Origin: Neobacillus niacini
GTDB taxonomy: Bacteria; Bacillota; Bacilli; Bacillales; Cytobacillaceae
Length of the DNA stretch: 64,000 nucleotides
Direction of reading: 5' to 3'
Assembly (NCBI RefSeq): GCF_000759675.1
Contig: NZ_BAWM01000020.1
Location: forward strand, 109,138-173,137
The stretch's first letter is position 1. Each line of letters begins with the position of its first letter. Shown here one piece after another: positions 1 to 12,730 of the stretch. Under the pieces are notes generated by a model. It was given only the letters and a program-made list of their open reading frames with translations. It did not search any database and was not told where the DNA came from. A program made the position numbers and the translations under genes.

Positions 1-52
1 TCCCTTCATTGACCGAAAACTCTTTTAAGATCATATCACTGTCACTCCAGAT

Positions 53-83
53 CAAGAAAGGCACTCATTCGTCAATGAGTGCC
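53..83 (-). terminator. Rho-independent terminator of the glycolytic operon
   Basis: Seen: a 10-bp perfect stem (GGCACTCATT / AATGAGTGCC, loop CGTC) just after the eno stop, followed on the minus strand by TTTCTT. It closes the cggR-to-eno transcript. Confidence 0.8.
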
Positions 84-96
84 TTAGCTTAGTTGA

Positions 97-1395
<1,299 letters not shown>

Positions 1396-1422
1396 TTAAT
1401 TTCTCTCCTTTTAATTTAAAAA

Positions 1423-3850
<2,428 letters not shown>

Positions 3851-3873
3851 TTTCTAATATTATTTAAGTTATA

Positions 3874-5058
3874 TTATTTATCATTTAAAGCTACAACGCC
3901 TGGAAGTTCCTTACCTTCCATAAATTCAAGTGAAGCGCCGCCGCCTGTTGAAATATGACTCATTTTTTCTGCTAAATTAAATTTCTCTACTGCTGCTGCA
4001 GAGTCTCCGCCGCCAATTACTGAATATGTACCTTCTGCTTCTGCAAGTGCTTCAGCAACCGCCTTTGTTCCACCAGCAAACTTATCAATTTCGAATACAC
4101 CCATTGGTCCATTCCAAATCACTAATTTTGATTTTTGAATCACGTCACGATAAATTTCAGCAGTTTTTGGTCCAATATCAAGTGCTTCCCAATCTGCTGG
4201 AATTTCATTAATAGCCACTTCCTTGATATTTGCATCTGCTGAAAAATCATCTGCGACGATAGCGTCAACCGGCATATAGAAATTGACACCTTTTTCTTTT
4301 GCTTTTTCCATGAACGTTTTGGCTAAATCAATCTTGTCTTCTTCAAGAAGTGATTTTCCAATTTCATGACCGTTTGCTTTTACGAATGTATACGCTAGTC
4401 CGCCGCCAATAATTAAGTTATCAACGTTCTCTAATAGATTTTCAATTACACCAATTTTATCCCTAACTTTCGCTCCGCCAATAATCGCGGTAAACGGACG
4501 CTCAGGATTGGATAAGGCTTTTCCTAGTACATCAAGTTCTTTTTCCATTAAAAGACCGGATACAGCAGGAAGATGGTGTGCAATACCTTCGGTGGAAGCA
4601 TGTGCTCGGTGTGCTGCACCAAATGCATCGTTTACATAGACATCAGCAAGTTCTGCAAAAGATTTCGCGAGTTCAGGATCATTCTTTTCTTCACCTGGGT
4701 AAAAACGAACATTTTCAAGAAGAAGAACATCGCCTTCATTCATAGCTTCAATTAAAGATTTAACAGAATCACCATACGCTTCATCTGCTTTTTGCACGTT
4801 TTTGCCAAGAAGTTCAGAAAGTCTTACACCAACTGGAGTTAAGCGCATTTCCTCCACTACTTTACCCTTCGGACGTCCGAAATGGCTCGCTAAGATTACT
4901 TTAGCACCTTGATCGATTAAATATTGAATGGTAGGTAATGCAGCACGAATTCTTGTTTCATCCGTGATTTTCCCATCCTGCATAGGAACGTTAAAATCAA
5001 CTCGGCAGAAAACGCGTTTTCCTTTTACATTTACGTCTTTTAATGTCTTCTTGTTCAT
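3874..5058 (-). CDS. pgk: Phosphoglycerate kinase
   Basis: Transfers phosphate from 1,3-bisphosphoglycerate to ADP. The 394-residue protein carries the signature [11 protein letters not shown] near the N-terminus, the substrate-binding ASHFGRPKG and the C-terminal nucleotide-domain [15 protein letters not shown] at 5058 follows AGGAGGCTTCTCGC. It is the third enzyme gene of the operon, 150 bases after gapA, with a hairpin in the gap. Identification is secure. Confidence 0.97.
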   Translation of the reverse strand: MNKKTLKDVNVKGKRVFCRVDFNVPMQDGKITDETRIRAALPTIQYLIDQGAKVILASHFGRPKGKVVEEMRLTPVGVRLSELLGKNVQKADEAYGDSVKSLIEAMNEGDVLLLENVRFYPGEEKNDPELAKSFAELADVYVNDAFGAAHRAHASTEGIAHHLPAVSGLLMEKELDVLGKALSNPERPFTAIIGGAKVRDKIGVIENLLENVDNLIIGGGLAYTFVKANGHEIGKSLLEEDKIDLAKTFMEKAKEKGVNFYMPVDAIVADDFSADANIKEVAINEIPADWEALDIGPKTAEIYRDVIQKSKLVIWNGPMGVFEIDKFAGGTKAVAEALAEAEGTYSVIGGGDSAAAVEKFNLAEKMSHISTGGGASLEFMEGKELPGVVALNDK

Positions 5059-5100
5059 GCGAGAAGCCTCCTATTTAATAAAAAGCTAGTAAATTGACAT

Positions 5101-5135
5101 AAAAAAAGGAGGGGGAATGTTCCCCGCTCCCCTTT
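5101..5135 (-). terminator. Hairpin with U tract between gapA and pgk
   Basis: On the minus strand the arms GGAG-C-GGGGAA and TTCCCC-CTCC pair with one bulge and are followed by seven T. It lies after gapA inside the operon, so it is probably a partial terminator or a 3' stability element that raises cggR-gapA transcript relative to the distal genes, as is known for gapA in B. subtilis (the mechanism there also involves mRNA processing). Confidence 0.6.
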
Positions 5136-5208
5136 GAATACCATTAATCATTATAGACCTTTGATAATAGGATTACCAATCTTAGTCAAATGATAAAAAA
5201 TATTAGGA

Positions 5209-6249
<1,041 letters not shown>

Positions 6250-6265
6250 TTATTTTAAAAAGGGA

Positions 6266-7288
6266 TTAACCTTTTAATAACTTTCTTGCTGCACCCTCAT
6301 CGGTGATTAATATAGTCGAAGTAGGTGCTTGTTTCATATAAGCCCTTATTGCTTTCGCCTTTGATGCGCCACCCGCTACAGCAATCACATTTGGAATCTG
6401 TGCGAGGTCTTCTAGTTGAAGTCCAATTGTTAAAACCTTGTGGACAATTTCACCTTTTTCATTAAAATAATAGCCGAAAGCTTCCCCCACTGCCAAATTC
6501 GCTTCTAGCTTCTGCATAATCTCGGGTTTAGACTTCCTACGTTCAGCCATTGTAATAGCGTCCCCAATGCCATGAAGTACCATGCTTGCAGATTTTATCA
6601 AGTTTAAAACTTCATGAATTTCTGGTTCTTTAATAAGGGATTCATAAATTTGGTTACTGACCTGATCAGGTACATAGAATACACGGTGCTTCGACCCCGT
6701 ATTTTTCGACATAATCGAGCTAATCGTATTTGCCTGGTTTTGAACATCCTCACCAATTCCACCGCGAGCAGGGACAAACAACAATTCCTTTTTGCCAAGT
6801 TCAGGCGTAAGTACATTTGCAACAGCTGCCATGGTTGAGCCGCCAGTTACAGCGATAATATTTTTCCCAGTCAGATACTTATTCATGCAAATTGCACAAG
6901 CCTTACCTAAGTCATCCTTGACCATTTGGGATTCATCACTGTTTCCAGGTACAATCACAACCTTTTGAATTTTAAAACGGTGTTTCAACTCCAACTCCAT
7001 AACGTCAATACCGATTAATTCGCGGATTAGGCCTTCTAAGTCTTCTAGCAAATTTATTCCTTCAGAAGTCAAACTCATTCCAATATTGTTAATGGAAATA
7101 AGATTTTGATCCTTAAGGAAATCAACTTCACTGCGTAGAACCCTTTCCGTATATCCAAGGTTGGTAGCAAGACTCCTTCTTCCTACAGGCTGCATAAAAC
7201 CAATATGCCTCAGGATAGAATACCGTTTATGTAGCACTTGAAGGAGATCAGGTAATAATCTTTTTTGAATATCGATGAGTGATTGCAT
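6266..7288 (-). CDS. cggR: Central glycolytic genes regulator CggR
   Basis: SorC/DeoR-type repressor of the cggR-gapA-pgk-tpiA-gpmI-eno operon, relieved by fructose-1,6-bisphosphate in B. subtilis. The 340-residue protein, the same length as the B. subtilis one, has an N-terminal winged helix (residues about 20-75, with QPVGRRSLATNLGYTERVLR) and a C-terminal sugar-phosphate-binding domain with VTGGSTMAAVA. ATG at 7288 is preceded by AAAGGAGCAAGGTGTT; the upstream in-frame extension is rejected. Its operator lies 31 bases upstream. Confidence 0.95.
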   Translation of the reverse strand: MQSLIDIQKRLLPDLLQVLHKRYSILRHIGFMQPVGRRSLATNLGYTERVLRSEVDFLKDQNLISINNIGMSLTSEGINLLEDLEGLIRELIGIDVMELELKHRFKIQKVVIVPGNSDESQMVKDDLGKACAICMNKYLTGKNIIAVTGGSTMAAVANVLTPELGKKELLFVPARGGIGEDVQNQANTISSIMSKNTGSKHRVFYVPDQVSNQIYESLIKEPEIHEVLNLIKSASMVLHGIGDAITMAERRKSKPEIMQKLEANLAVGEAFGYYFNEKGEIVHKVLTIGLQLEDLAQIPNVIAVAGGASKAKAIRAYMKQAPTSTILITDEGAARKLLKG

Positions 7289-7318
7289 AACACCTTGCTC
7301 CTTTATTATATGTGACTG

Positions 7319-7354
7319 GTCATAAAATGTCCACCCTAGACAAATTATGTCCCA
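7319..7354 (-). promoter_or_regulatory. CggR tandem operator
   Basis: On the minus strand the pattern is TGGGAC-N6-TGTC-N4-GTGGAC-N6-TGAC. This matches the B. subtilis CggR operator CGGGAC-N6-TGTC-N4-CGGGAC-N6-TGTC in spacing, with three mismatches in the boxes. It lies between the predicted transcription start and the cggR start codon, as in B. subtilis. Confidence 0.88.
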
Positions 7355-7362
7355 CTTCATCG

Positions 7363-7407
7363 AAAAAAAATCACCCCTGCTAACAATTAATATTCTAACA
7401 GGAGTGA
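7363..7407 (-). terminator. Terminator of the rpoN-glutaredoxin transcript
   Basis: Minus-strand stem TCACTCCTG / CAGGGGTGA (one G-U pair) followed by eight T, 15 bases past the glutaredoxin-like stop. It overlaps the predicted cggR promoter. Confidence 0.7.
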
Positions 7408-7420
7408 AAACCTATTTCAA
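7392..7420 (-). promoter_or_regulatory. Predicted sigma-A promoter of cggR-gapA
   Basis: TTGAAA (7415-7420) - 17 bases - TAGAAT (7392-7397) on the minus strand. The predicted start near 7385 puts the CggR operator about 31 bases downstream. The -10 lies in the loop of the preceding terminator hairpin. Confidence 0.65.
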
Positions 7421-7421
7421 C

Positions 7422-7679
7422 TTAAAAGTTTTCCGATTTTTCTTGTAATCGTTTACTTATGTCTATTTTGTTAATAATTCCAAAAGCCACTTCTTCCCCA
7501 TCAATCTGAACAACAGGAATCATAATTCCATATAGTTCTGTTAACTCATCACTGTTATCAATATCAATTTCTTCTAATGTAAAACTCCATTCTTCCTTAA
7601 GTTCTTCTATCATGTTCTTTGCTTTATCACAAAGGGAGCAACGTTTTCTAGTATATAAAGTAATTAGTGTTTGCGGCAT
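7422..7679 (-). CDS. Glutaredoxin-like small thioredoxin-fold protein
   Basis: 85 residues, beginning MPQTLITLYTRKRCSLCDKA. It has an N-terminal redox motif CSLC and the thioredoxin-fold cis-proline region IMIPVVQIDGEEV. Family DUF836/glutaredoxin-like; probably a thiol-disulfide exchange protein, substrate unknown. ATG at 7679 follows GAAAGGAAAGTAACA. It starts 14 bases after rpoN and is likely co-transcribed with it; this gene lies between rpoN and cggR in several Bacillus genomes. Confidence 0.85.
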   Translation of the reverse strand: MPQTLITLYTRKRCSLCDKAKNMIEELKEEWSFTLEEIDIDNSDELTELYGIMIPVVQIDGEEVAFGIINKIDISKRLQEKSENF

Positions 7680-7692
7680 TGTTACTTTCCTT

Positions 7693-9018
7693 TCAATCAA
7701 ACCTTTTTCTTTTTGATGAGGAGGGAATACCCAACTGATCTCGATACTTTGCAACGGTTCTTCTCGAAACCACAATCCCTTGGTTTATCTTTAGCATTTC
7801 CACTATTTCTTGATCTGAAAACGGTCGTTGTTTATTTTCAGATTCAATCAGTGCTGCAATCGCATTTTTCACTTGACTCGAGGAAGTGTTTTCATTTGAT
7901 ACCGTTTGAATGGTGCTGGTAAAGAAGGATTTCAATGAGAAAGTTCCGATTGGTGTCTGCACATATTTCTCTTTCACAGCCCGGCTAACGGTTGATTCAT
8001 GAATATCAAGTTCACTTGCAACTTCCTTCATCGTCATTGGAACCAGGTATTCCCGACCTTTTTTTAAAAATTGAGTTTGTTTTTCCACAATTTTACTAAC
8101 AACTCTTGTTAACGTTTCCTTCCTCTGCTCAATACTTTTCATGATCCATTGATAATCCTGTACCTTCTCTTGTAAAAAACGACTTACTTGAGAATCCTGG
8201 GTAGTAGTAAGTTTTTGATAATAATGGTCATTAAAGCTTATTTTAGGGATAATATCATCACACAACCGTACGGAAAAACCATCCCCAAACCGTTCGACCA
8301 TGGCATCAGGGATTATGTATGAAACATTTTCCTGTTCTAAAAGTGCTCCAGGACGTGGATTCAATTGCTGAATAGTGTCAAATATCTCCTGTATCCTCTG
8401 TAATGGAATTTGCAATTCTTTCGCAATCAGCTTCCATTTCTTTTCCGCAAACAAGTGGAAATACTGAGTAAGGAGGATTATCGCCAAATCATCTTCTAGG
8501 TTTTCTCGTTCGATTTGAATTAATAAGCATTCTTTAAGATCGCGTGCTCCAATTCCGGCTGGTTCCAAGGTTTGGATAACGATAACACTCTCTTCTACCA
8601 TCTCTAATGAGACACCTAATTGTTCGGAGATTTCCATTGGATCGGAAGATAAGTATCCGTTTACATCAAGTTTTTGAATCAAATATTTGATTACTTTTAA
8701 TTGATTACTAGAGTATTTATGAACATTAAGCTGACTGACTAATTGATCTTCAACGCTGGATGACTTTGCAGCAATTTGTTCAATCCACTCATTTTCTGTA
8801 TTCTTAGTATGTTTTCGCCGATTTCGGTCTATTAATGGGTTAATAGGCTGAATATTGTTATTCTCAACCTGGATTAGGGGATTTTCAAGCGCCCTGTTTT
8901 CTAAGAAAGAAGAAAGCTCTTGTGCTGAATATTGTAAAAGAGCTATCGCTTGGGATAATTCCTGCGTCATTGCCAATTTCAATGATTGTTGTTGCCATAA
9001 ACCTGCTTTTAAATCCAT
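7693..9018 (-). CDS. rpoN: RNA polymerase sigma-54 factor (SigL)
   Basis: Alternative sigma factor for -24/-12 promoters that need AAA+ activators; in B. subtilis it controls levanase, acetoin and amino-acid catabolism. The 441-residue protein has the Gln-rich N-terminal activator-interacting region (LWQQQSLKLAMTQELSQAI), a core-binding domain, a helix-turn-helix (MKEVASELDIHESTVSRAV) and the C-terminal RpoN box SRRTVAKYRDQLGI near residue 425. All three regions are present, so it looks functional. Called sigL in Bacillus. Confidence 0.95.
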   Translation of the reverse strand: MDLKAGLWQQQSLKLAMTQELSQAIALLQYSAQELSSFLENRALENPLIQVENNNIQPINPLIDRNRRKHTKNTENEWIEQIAAKSSSVEDQLVSQLNVHKYSSNQLKVIKYLIQKLDVNGYLSSDPMEISEQLGVSLEMVEESVIVIQTLEPAGIGARDLKECLLIQIERENLEDDLAIILLTQYFHLFAEKKWKLIAKELQIPLQRIQEIFDTIQQLNPRPGALLEQENVSYIIPDAMVERFGDGFSVRLCDDIIPKISFNDHYYQKLTTTQDSQVSRFLQEKVQDYQWIMKSIEQRKETLTRVVSKIVEKQTQFLKKGREYLVPMTMKEVASELDIHESTVSRAVKEKYVQTPIGTFSLKSFFTSTIQTVSNENTSSSQVKNAIAALIESENKQRPFSDQEIVEMLKINQGIVVSRRTVAKYRDQLGIPSSSKRKRFD

Positions 9019-9085
9019 ATTATCCCCCTCCTTGCTCTATTTTACATGAAGTTAGGGTTTTCGGGTATGGAAATTATCAGGTAAA

Positions 9086-9123
9086 TAATAAAAACCTCCC
9101 TTTACCTAGTAAAAGGAGGTTTT
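9086..9123 (-). terminator. Terminator of tRNA-Arg
   Basis: Perfect 9-bp stem AAAACCTCC / GGAGGTTTT immediately 3' of the tRNA on the minus strand, continuing into T-rich sequence. The symmetrical A/T flanks would also let it work in the other direction. Confidence 0.8.
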
Positions 9124-9129
9124 AGAAGA

Positions 9130-9201
9130 CGCGCTCGGAGGGAATCGAACCCCCATTTTAAGAACCGGAATCTTACGTGCTATCCGTTGCACCACGAGCG
9201 C
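9130..9201 (-). tRNA. tRNA-Arg (anticodon CCG)
   Basis: Seen on the minus strand: acceptor arms GCGCTCG / CGAGCGC, D arm, anticodon stem TAAGA / TCTTA with loop TTCCGGT (anticodon CCG, reading CGG), T arm with TTCGATT, discriminator G and no encoded CCA. A tRNA-Arg beside clpP also occurs in B. subtilis (trnQ-Arg). The 5' 20 bases lie inside the attachment repeat of the neighbouring element, so the gene is intact but now has element DNA upstream. Confidence 0.95.
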
Positions 9202-9209
9202 ATATGTGC
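9182..9209. repeat. Left attachment repeat (attL)
   Basis: 28 bases identical to 24512-24539. It covers the first 20 bases of tRNA-Arg plus 8 bases upstream of the gene. The intact tRNA is on this side. Confidence 0.93.
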
Positions 9210-9301
9210 TAATTGAAACATTGACATATCAACGTTTACTGGCGTTTTGCTTGATACCACTGCGTGTTATTTGTACAAAAGACGAACCATAACGCTCTCT
9301 A

Positions 9302-9331
9302 ATAATACTAAACAGCCATGCAAACTGTCAA
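9302..9331 (-). promoter_or_regulatory. Element-borne promoter directed at tRNA-Arg
   Basis: Consensus TTGACA (9326-9331) - 18 bases - TATTAT (9302-9307) on the minus strand. It lies between the terminator of the leftmost element gene and the tRNA; the predicted start is about 94 bases upstream of the mature 5' end. No other gene lies downstream before rpoN, so its evident target is the tRNA. Confidence 0.8.
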
Positions 9332-9343
9332 TGCCAAATACAG

Positions 9344-9372
9344 AAAAAAGGCGGTAAACACTGCTTACCACC
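9344..9372 (-). terminator. Terminator of the leftmost element gene
   Basis: Stem GGTGGTAA / TTACCGCC (one G-U) and six T on the minus strand, directly after the gene ending at 9374. It insulates the tRNA promoter from element transcription. Confidence 0.8.
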
Positions 9373-9373
9373 T

Positions 9374-9829
9374 TCACACGTACTGAAACAAATACCCAGA
9401 AGTATGTACTTCTCCCCGTTTCAAATACTGCTGTATACTGCCTCTGTTTATATTCAACTGACGGCTAGCCTCGGCAACTGAATCAAATATCAATTCTTCA
9501 TTATTTCGTTTTGCTGATATAGCTTTCTTTTGTTTTTCACGAGCAATTTTCCGATTTTCTTCCGATAATAATACTGTGCAATTCTCAAGGGAATATATGT
9601 TGCCACCTTTAAGGTCTTTGTCTAAATCATAACCTTTTTCGTAAAGCAAATGTCCATTAGGTAAATGATTCTCAACATCATAAGCAAAATTATCGAAATC
9701 CAACCAGCGTTGAGATACTGTTACACCTTTTGCTCCGTAAGTTTTGAAATTGTTGTTGTAAGGCATGTAGCATCTTGAAATGATATTTCGCCATTTACGG
9801 TACAATGGGTTGTTTCTTTTGGCAACCAT
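9374..9829 (-). CDS. Phage homing-endonuclease-like protein with NUMOD1 domain
   Basis: 151 residues. Residues about 7-93 (PLYRKWRNIISRCY, YGAKGVTVSQRWLDF, YSLENCTVLL) resemble the phage AP2/HNH-type family that carries YGGRGI and ENCRW-like motifs. Residues about 110-150 look like a NUMOD1 DNA-binding module (FDSVAEASRQLNINRGSIQQYL). The usual HNH histidine pair is not clear, so nuclease activity is uncertain. ATG at 9829 follows GGAGGTTCGATT. It is the last gene of the element's left, minus-strand arm. Confidence 0.65.
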   Translation of the reverse strand: MVAKRNNPLYRKWRNIISRCYMPYNNNFKTYGAKGVTVSQRWLDFDNFAYDVENHLPNGHLLYEKGYDLDKDLKGGNIYSLENCTVLLSEENRKIAREKQKKAISAKRNNEELIFDSVAEASRQLNINRGSIQQYLKRGEVHTSGYLFQYV

Positions 9830-9891
9830 AATCGAACCTCCTATAATTTATACTATTATTATAGGTATTTAGAAATGGCTGTAAGGAAACC

Positions 9892-10542
9892 TTAAAAAGA
9901 CAGCTCTGGTTCATCATTGGGCGTATCAACATTTAATGCAACTGCTACTTCTCCAGATGATTCATTCAATTCAGTAACAGCAATTTCTAACTCCGCAATA
10001 ATTAAACGAATTTGTTCAATTTTATCAACAGGAGCTTTAAATAAATCTTCTCCTGAGCCCAAATGTTTATCTACAATGTCATTCGTCAGCGATAATTTCC
10101 CCGCTAAACCAATTTTTTGTGATAACTTTTTGCCTTTGTCTAACAATTGAGTATGTTCATTTTGTAGCGTTAAAATATCATTAGCGATTGTTACAATTTC
10201 GTTTTTGCTTTTGCCCCGAAGTTCCACAACATTATCAACGTTTTTCTTTGCCGACTTTTTAGTTGGTTTCTTCACATCAATCACTGGCGTTTTTACAGTT
10301 TTTACTTTTTTCACTGGATCTACTGTGAATTTAGTTTCTAGAATTTTTACCTCGTTGCGAACTTCGATTTTAGCAACGTTTTCTTCCATAACAAATACAG
10401 CACGACCAAAACCTTGAAGATTTTCCCCAATGTTCTGTGCTTTAACGATTTTCCTCATTTTATATAATGAAACATCAAAAAGTTCTGCTAAATCAGCAAC
10501 TTTATAATATACTTTTCCACCATAAATAACTCGATTAATCAT
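9892..10542 (-). CDS. Uncharacterised element protein with N-terminal HTH-like region
   Basis: 216 residues, not recognised. The first 60 residues (YGGKVYYKVADLAELFDVSLYKMRKIVK) look like a small MerR/excisionase-type helix-turn-helix; the middle is Lys-rich (KPTKKSAKKN); the rest is helical and probably coiled coil (residues about 110-200). It ends DEPELSF, an acidic aromatic tail like the C-terminal tips of SSB-type or replisome-interacting proteins, although the protein lacks an SSB fold that I can see. ATG at 10542 follows GGGGGAATTGAATT. Possible DNA-binding or replication accessory protein (inference). Confidence 0.6.
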   Translation of the reverse strand: MINRVIYGGKVYYKVADLAELFDVSLYKMRKIVKAQNIGENLQGFGRAVFVMEENVAKIEVRNEVKILETKFTVDPVKKVKTVKTPVIDVKKPTKKSAKKNVDNVVELRGKSKNEIVTIANDILTLQNEHTQLLDKGKKLSQKIGLAGKLSLTNDIVDKHLGSGEDLFKAPVDKIEQIRLIIAELEIAVTELNESSGEVAVALNVDTPNDEPELSF

Positions 10543-10861
10543 AATTCAATTCCCCCATAGTTTTGCTTTTATTATGTAATTGGGGATATTTTGTAATTAT
10601 TCCGTTTAATGTACTACCCTGCTGGGCGTACTCTTATACTAGCACCACGAACCGAGCTTTGTCTACAATTTTTTCATCAAAATCCGAACTATAAACATAA
10701 GTTAACAGGTTAATGTTCGTGTTTAATGAATGGTAATTCTACTATTCAGATGATGTGCAAATTAATTTGTCGCTAGTGACATTTAACGCTCCATAGGGGT
10801 TTAATATGGAAGTACGCTGTAATAGCTAAAATCAAAATTTACCCTATGCAAATGCGAATTT
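10543..10861. other. Non-coding gap in the left arm
   Basis: No convincing gene. It holds a near-palindrome TGTCGCTAGTGACA (10769-10782, one mismatch), whose GCTAG core recurs in the perfect palindrome at 13335-13346, and a TCCATA / TATGGA hairpin near 10790-10815. Probably regulatory sequence for the gene ending at 9892. Confidence 0.4.
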
Positions 10862-10900
10862 GAAAAAATAAAAAAAATAAGCTTTCCCGAAGGAAAGCTT
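10862..10900 (-). terminator. Terminator after the 78-residue protein gene
   Basis: Perfect 9-bp stem AAGCTTTCC / GGAAAGCTT with a 4-base loop (10879-10900), then a long T tract on the minus strand. Confidence 0.85.
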
Positions 10901-11135
10901 ACTCTGTTACTGTTAATTTAATTGGTTTCAATGTAATCTTTTCATTTTCGCCAACAACTTCGATACTGATAACGTTCGATAAATTAATGTGTTTACCGCC
11001 AACCCTAATCCATGTTGGTTTATGTGCCAACTTAAGATTTAAGCCAGTTTTAGCATCATTGATATATTTATCTTCCGTTTCTAATACTTCAGTTTCGCCA
11101 TTAACATAATAAAGCTTATATTTTGCATTTTCCAT
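10899..11135 (-). CDS. Small uncharacterised element protein
   Basis: 78 residues beginning MENAKYKLYYVNGETEVLET, mostly predicted beta strand, not recognised. A perfect GGGAGGTGATAAT precedes the ATG at 11135, so the 12-residue upstream extension is rejected. It is followed directly by a strong terminator. Confidence 0.6.
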   Translation of the reverse strand: MENAKYKLYYVNGETEVLETEDKYINDAKTGLNLKLAHKPTWIRVGGKHINLSNVISIEVVGENEKITLKPIKLTVTE

Positions 11136-11240
11136 ATTATCACCTCCCACTTTCCAATATTCGACATTCAAAAGCTAATTTCCTTTTTGACAATAAAAAA
11201 ACGCCAGCTGATTTCAACTGGTGGAATTTCAATGTATTTA

Positions 11241-11612
11241 TTATAAACTCTTACTACTCTTTTTTTCTTTTGAAAACCTATCGTAATAATAAAATGATAA
11301 AAATATGAAAATAAAACAGACAATAATACCAATGGTTTTAGAATTATCCGCAGCTGCGAGTAATTGCTCTCGCTTATCTATAATCGGCTGGTCTTCTTCG
11401 CTATAAATATAACCAGCATCTACATTTCCATCTATTTCATTTGCATAATAATCAATTGGCTCTATTTTTTCACTGAAGATTTCTTCATTTTGTAGGATAA
11501 TTATTTCTTTTTGTAAGTCAGTAAGGTAATTAGTTAAAAAAATTCCGCCAATACCTAATCCTAAAAATAATAGCATTTTAAATTTTAATTGTTTAATCAT
11601 CTCACTATTCAT
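11241..11612 (-). CDS. Small element protein with two transmembrane segments
   Basis: About 123 residues: TM helix at roughly residues 9-28, an acidic loop of about 65 residues (outside if the N-terminus is in), a second TM helix around 93-112 and a basic tail (FSKEKKSSKSL). Family unknown. No good ribosome binding site; GTG at 11621, ATG at 11612 or ATG at 11600 could be the start, and coupling to the upstream gene (stop at 11627) is likely. A role at the membrane during helper or host interaction is only a guess. Confidence 0.5.
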   Translation of the reverse strand: MNSEMIKQLKFKMLLFLGLGIGGIFLTNYLTDLQKEIIILQNEEIFSEKIEPIDYYANEIDGNVDAGYIYSEEDQPIIDKREQLLAAADNSKTIGIIVCFIFIFLSFYYYDRFSKEKKSSKSL

Positions 11613-11626
11613 ATCAATCACAATGA

Positions 11627-11902
11627 TTAATATTTATCTTCATTGTTAATTTCTTGAAATGCTCTTTCCCATCTTGCACCATGAGTATTAATGCCTTGTA
11701 AATCATATTCTTTTAAAAGAGTAGCCATTTCAATATAAAGCGAGTGCTCGTGAACCTTTTCGTCAATACCGAATATAACATTAAATTCAAACGCTTCAGA
11801 TTTATGAACCTTCACTTCATTAATGCCATCTACCACTGTTAGTAATTTTGCAAATTCATATGCTTCTTTTCTTTTACTTGTCCAAACATTATCACTGCTC
11901 AT
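11627..11902 (-). CDS. Small uncharacterised element protein
   Basis: 91 residues, mixed alpha/beta, soluble, not recognised; contains VVDGINEVKVHKSEAFEF and a C-terminal helical part. ATG at 11902 follows AAAGGAGTGAAATACA. First gene of a two-gene minus-strand unit with the membrane protein. Upstream, TTGTCA-N18-TAATAT is a possible promoter overlapping the imperfect palindrome TGACCATTGTCA. Confidence 0.55.
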   Translation of the reverse strand: MSSDNVWTSKRKEAYEFAKLLTVVDGINEVKVHKSEAFEFNVIFGIDEKVHEHSLYIEMATLLKEYDLQGINTHGARWERAFQEINNEDKY

Positions 11903-11984
11903 TGTATTTCACTCCTTTAGAAAATAGTTCCATATTACTATTAAATCGAATTAGCTGACAATGGTCAACATTAATCAATAAAAA

Positions 11985-12012
11985 TAAAAAAACACCTGTT
12001 CTAGAACAAGTC
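11985..12012 (-). terminator. Hairpin with T tract on the minus strand
   Basis: ACTTGTTC / GAACAGGT stem around the palindrome TGTTCTAGAACA, then seven T. It would stop leftward readthrough before the 11902 unit. Confidence 0.6.
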
Positions 12013-12015
12013 TCA

Positions 12016-12045
12016 TTGCTGGTTACTCTATTAAACTGGTATAAT
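12016..12045 (+). promoter_or_regulatory. Promoter of the zinc-ribbon gene
   Basis: TTGCTG (12016-12021) - 18 bases - TATAAT (12040-12045) with a TGG extended -10, 25 bases upstream of the gene. Confidence 0.6.
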
Positions 12046-12069
12046 TTGTATAAGAACGGAGGGGAGCTA

Positions 12070-12252
12070 ATGGGCTATAGTACAGATGAATTATTTGCAA
12101 ATGTAAAGCCAGGTAGTAAACAAGAATATAAACTAAAAGAACTATTCAAAAATTGTGTGGAATGTGGCTGGACTGATAAAAGCGACTTTGTACATGAAGA
12201 TGATATTGTTTGCAAACCCTGCTACGATGAGAAATTTGAAAGAATGGATTGA
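12070..12252 (+). CDS. Small zinc-ribbon protein
   Basis: 60 residues, beginning MGYSTDELFANVKPGSKQEY. Two CxxC pairs (CVEC and CKPC, 19 residues apart) form a zinc ribbon at residues about 29-53. Not otherwise recognised; such proteins are common in phage early regions and often bind nucleic acid or a host protein. The ATG at 12070 is chosen because GGAGGGGAGCTA precedes it; the longer frame is rejected. It is the only plus-strand gene in the left arm and has its own promoter. Confidence 0.65.
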   Translation: MGYSTDELFANVKPGSKQEYKLKELFKNCVECGWTDKSDFVHEDDIVCKPCYDEKFERMD

Positions 12253-12254
12253 AC

Positions 12255-12285
12255 AAAAAAAGGGAGCTTATAAAGTTCCCTTTTG
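12255..12285. terminator. Bidirectional terminator between convergent genes
   Basis: AAAAGGGA / TCCCTTTT stem flanked by A and T tracts, located between the zinc-ribbon gene (stop 12252) and the convergent gene ending at 12268. Confidence 0.75.
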
Positions 12286-12468
12286 TTTTCTTTCAGCATA
12301 TAAACGTTCCATCAATAGAGCAATATCGCTGTTTAGCTTTTCATCGTGAGTGAAGAAATACACTTGATACTTCGGATTTTCACGATTCCGAGCTGTGTAT
12401 TCCAAATCATTCCCCATACGGATAAGATCCATAGCCATACTGTACTTATAAATCAGCTTCAACCCCAT
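12268..12468 (-). CDS. DUF5659-like small protein
   Basis: 66 residues. The core SMAMDLIRMGNDLEYTARNRENPKYQVYFF resembles the DUF5659 pattern and also the element's other copy at 13633 (IAIELIRRGHDFIYCEPHATKEKLTVFFF). Function unknown. Its ATG overlaps the stop of the preceding gene (TAATG), so translation is coupled. Last gene of the three-gene unit 12976-12268. Confidence 0.6.
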   Translation of the reverse strand: MGLKLIYKYSMAMDLIRMGNDLEYTARNRENPKYQVYFFTHDEKLNSDIALLMERLYAERKQKGTL

Positions 12469-12713
12469 TAGCTTTCATCGTTCCCCATTTCATCTTTAAG
12501 CTCATTCAATTGTCTTCTCAGCAACTTCACTATAAATGGCAATAGGACATGCGCTTCTTCCGTTTCGATTATGCTTATGACTTGGTCAGTATTGTCGAAC
12601 AGTCCTGTGTGAATCAATAGATCCAGAAGCTCCTCGACAACAAAATCATTTTCCGTGCTCAGCCACAACTCCAAGGCGATACGAATTCCATTTCTTGTAT
12701 AGTCAACAGCCAT
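12468..12713 (-). CDS. Uncharacterised helical protein, paralogue A
   Basis: 81 residues, all-helical, not recognised. It aligns along its length with the next gene (12731-12976): NGIRIALELW versus NAIEVMTKLF, IHTGLFDNTDQV versus IELGLMKDIRLV, and IIETEEAHVLL versus VIEAQKAFALL. The pair is therefore a diverged tandem duplication. It overlaps the downstream DUF5659-like gene by one base. Confidence 0.6.
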   Translation of the reverse strand: MAVDYTRNGIRIALELWLSTENDFVVEELLDLLIHTGLFDNTDQVISIIETEEAHVLLPFIVKLLRRQLNELKDEMGNDES

Positions 12714-12730
12714 ATTATTACCTCCCTTAT

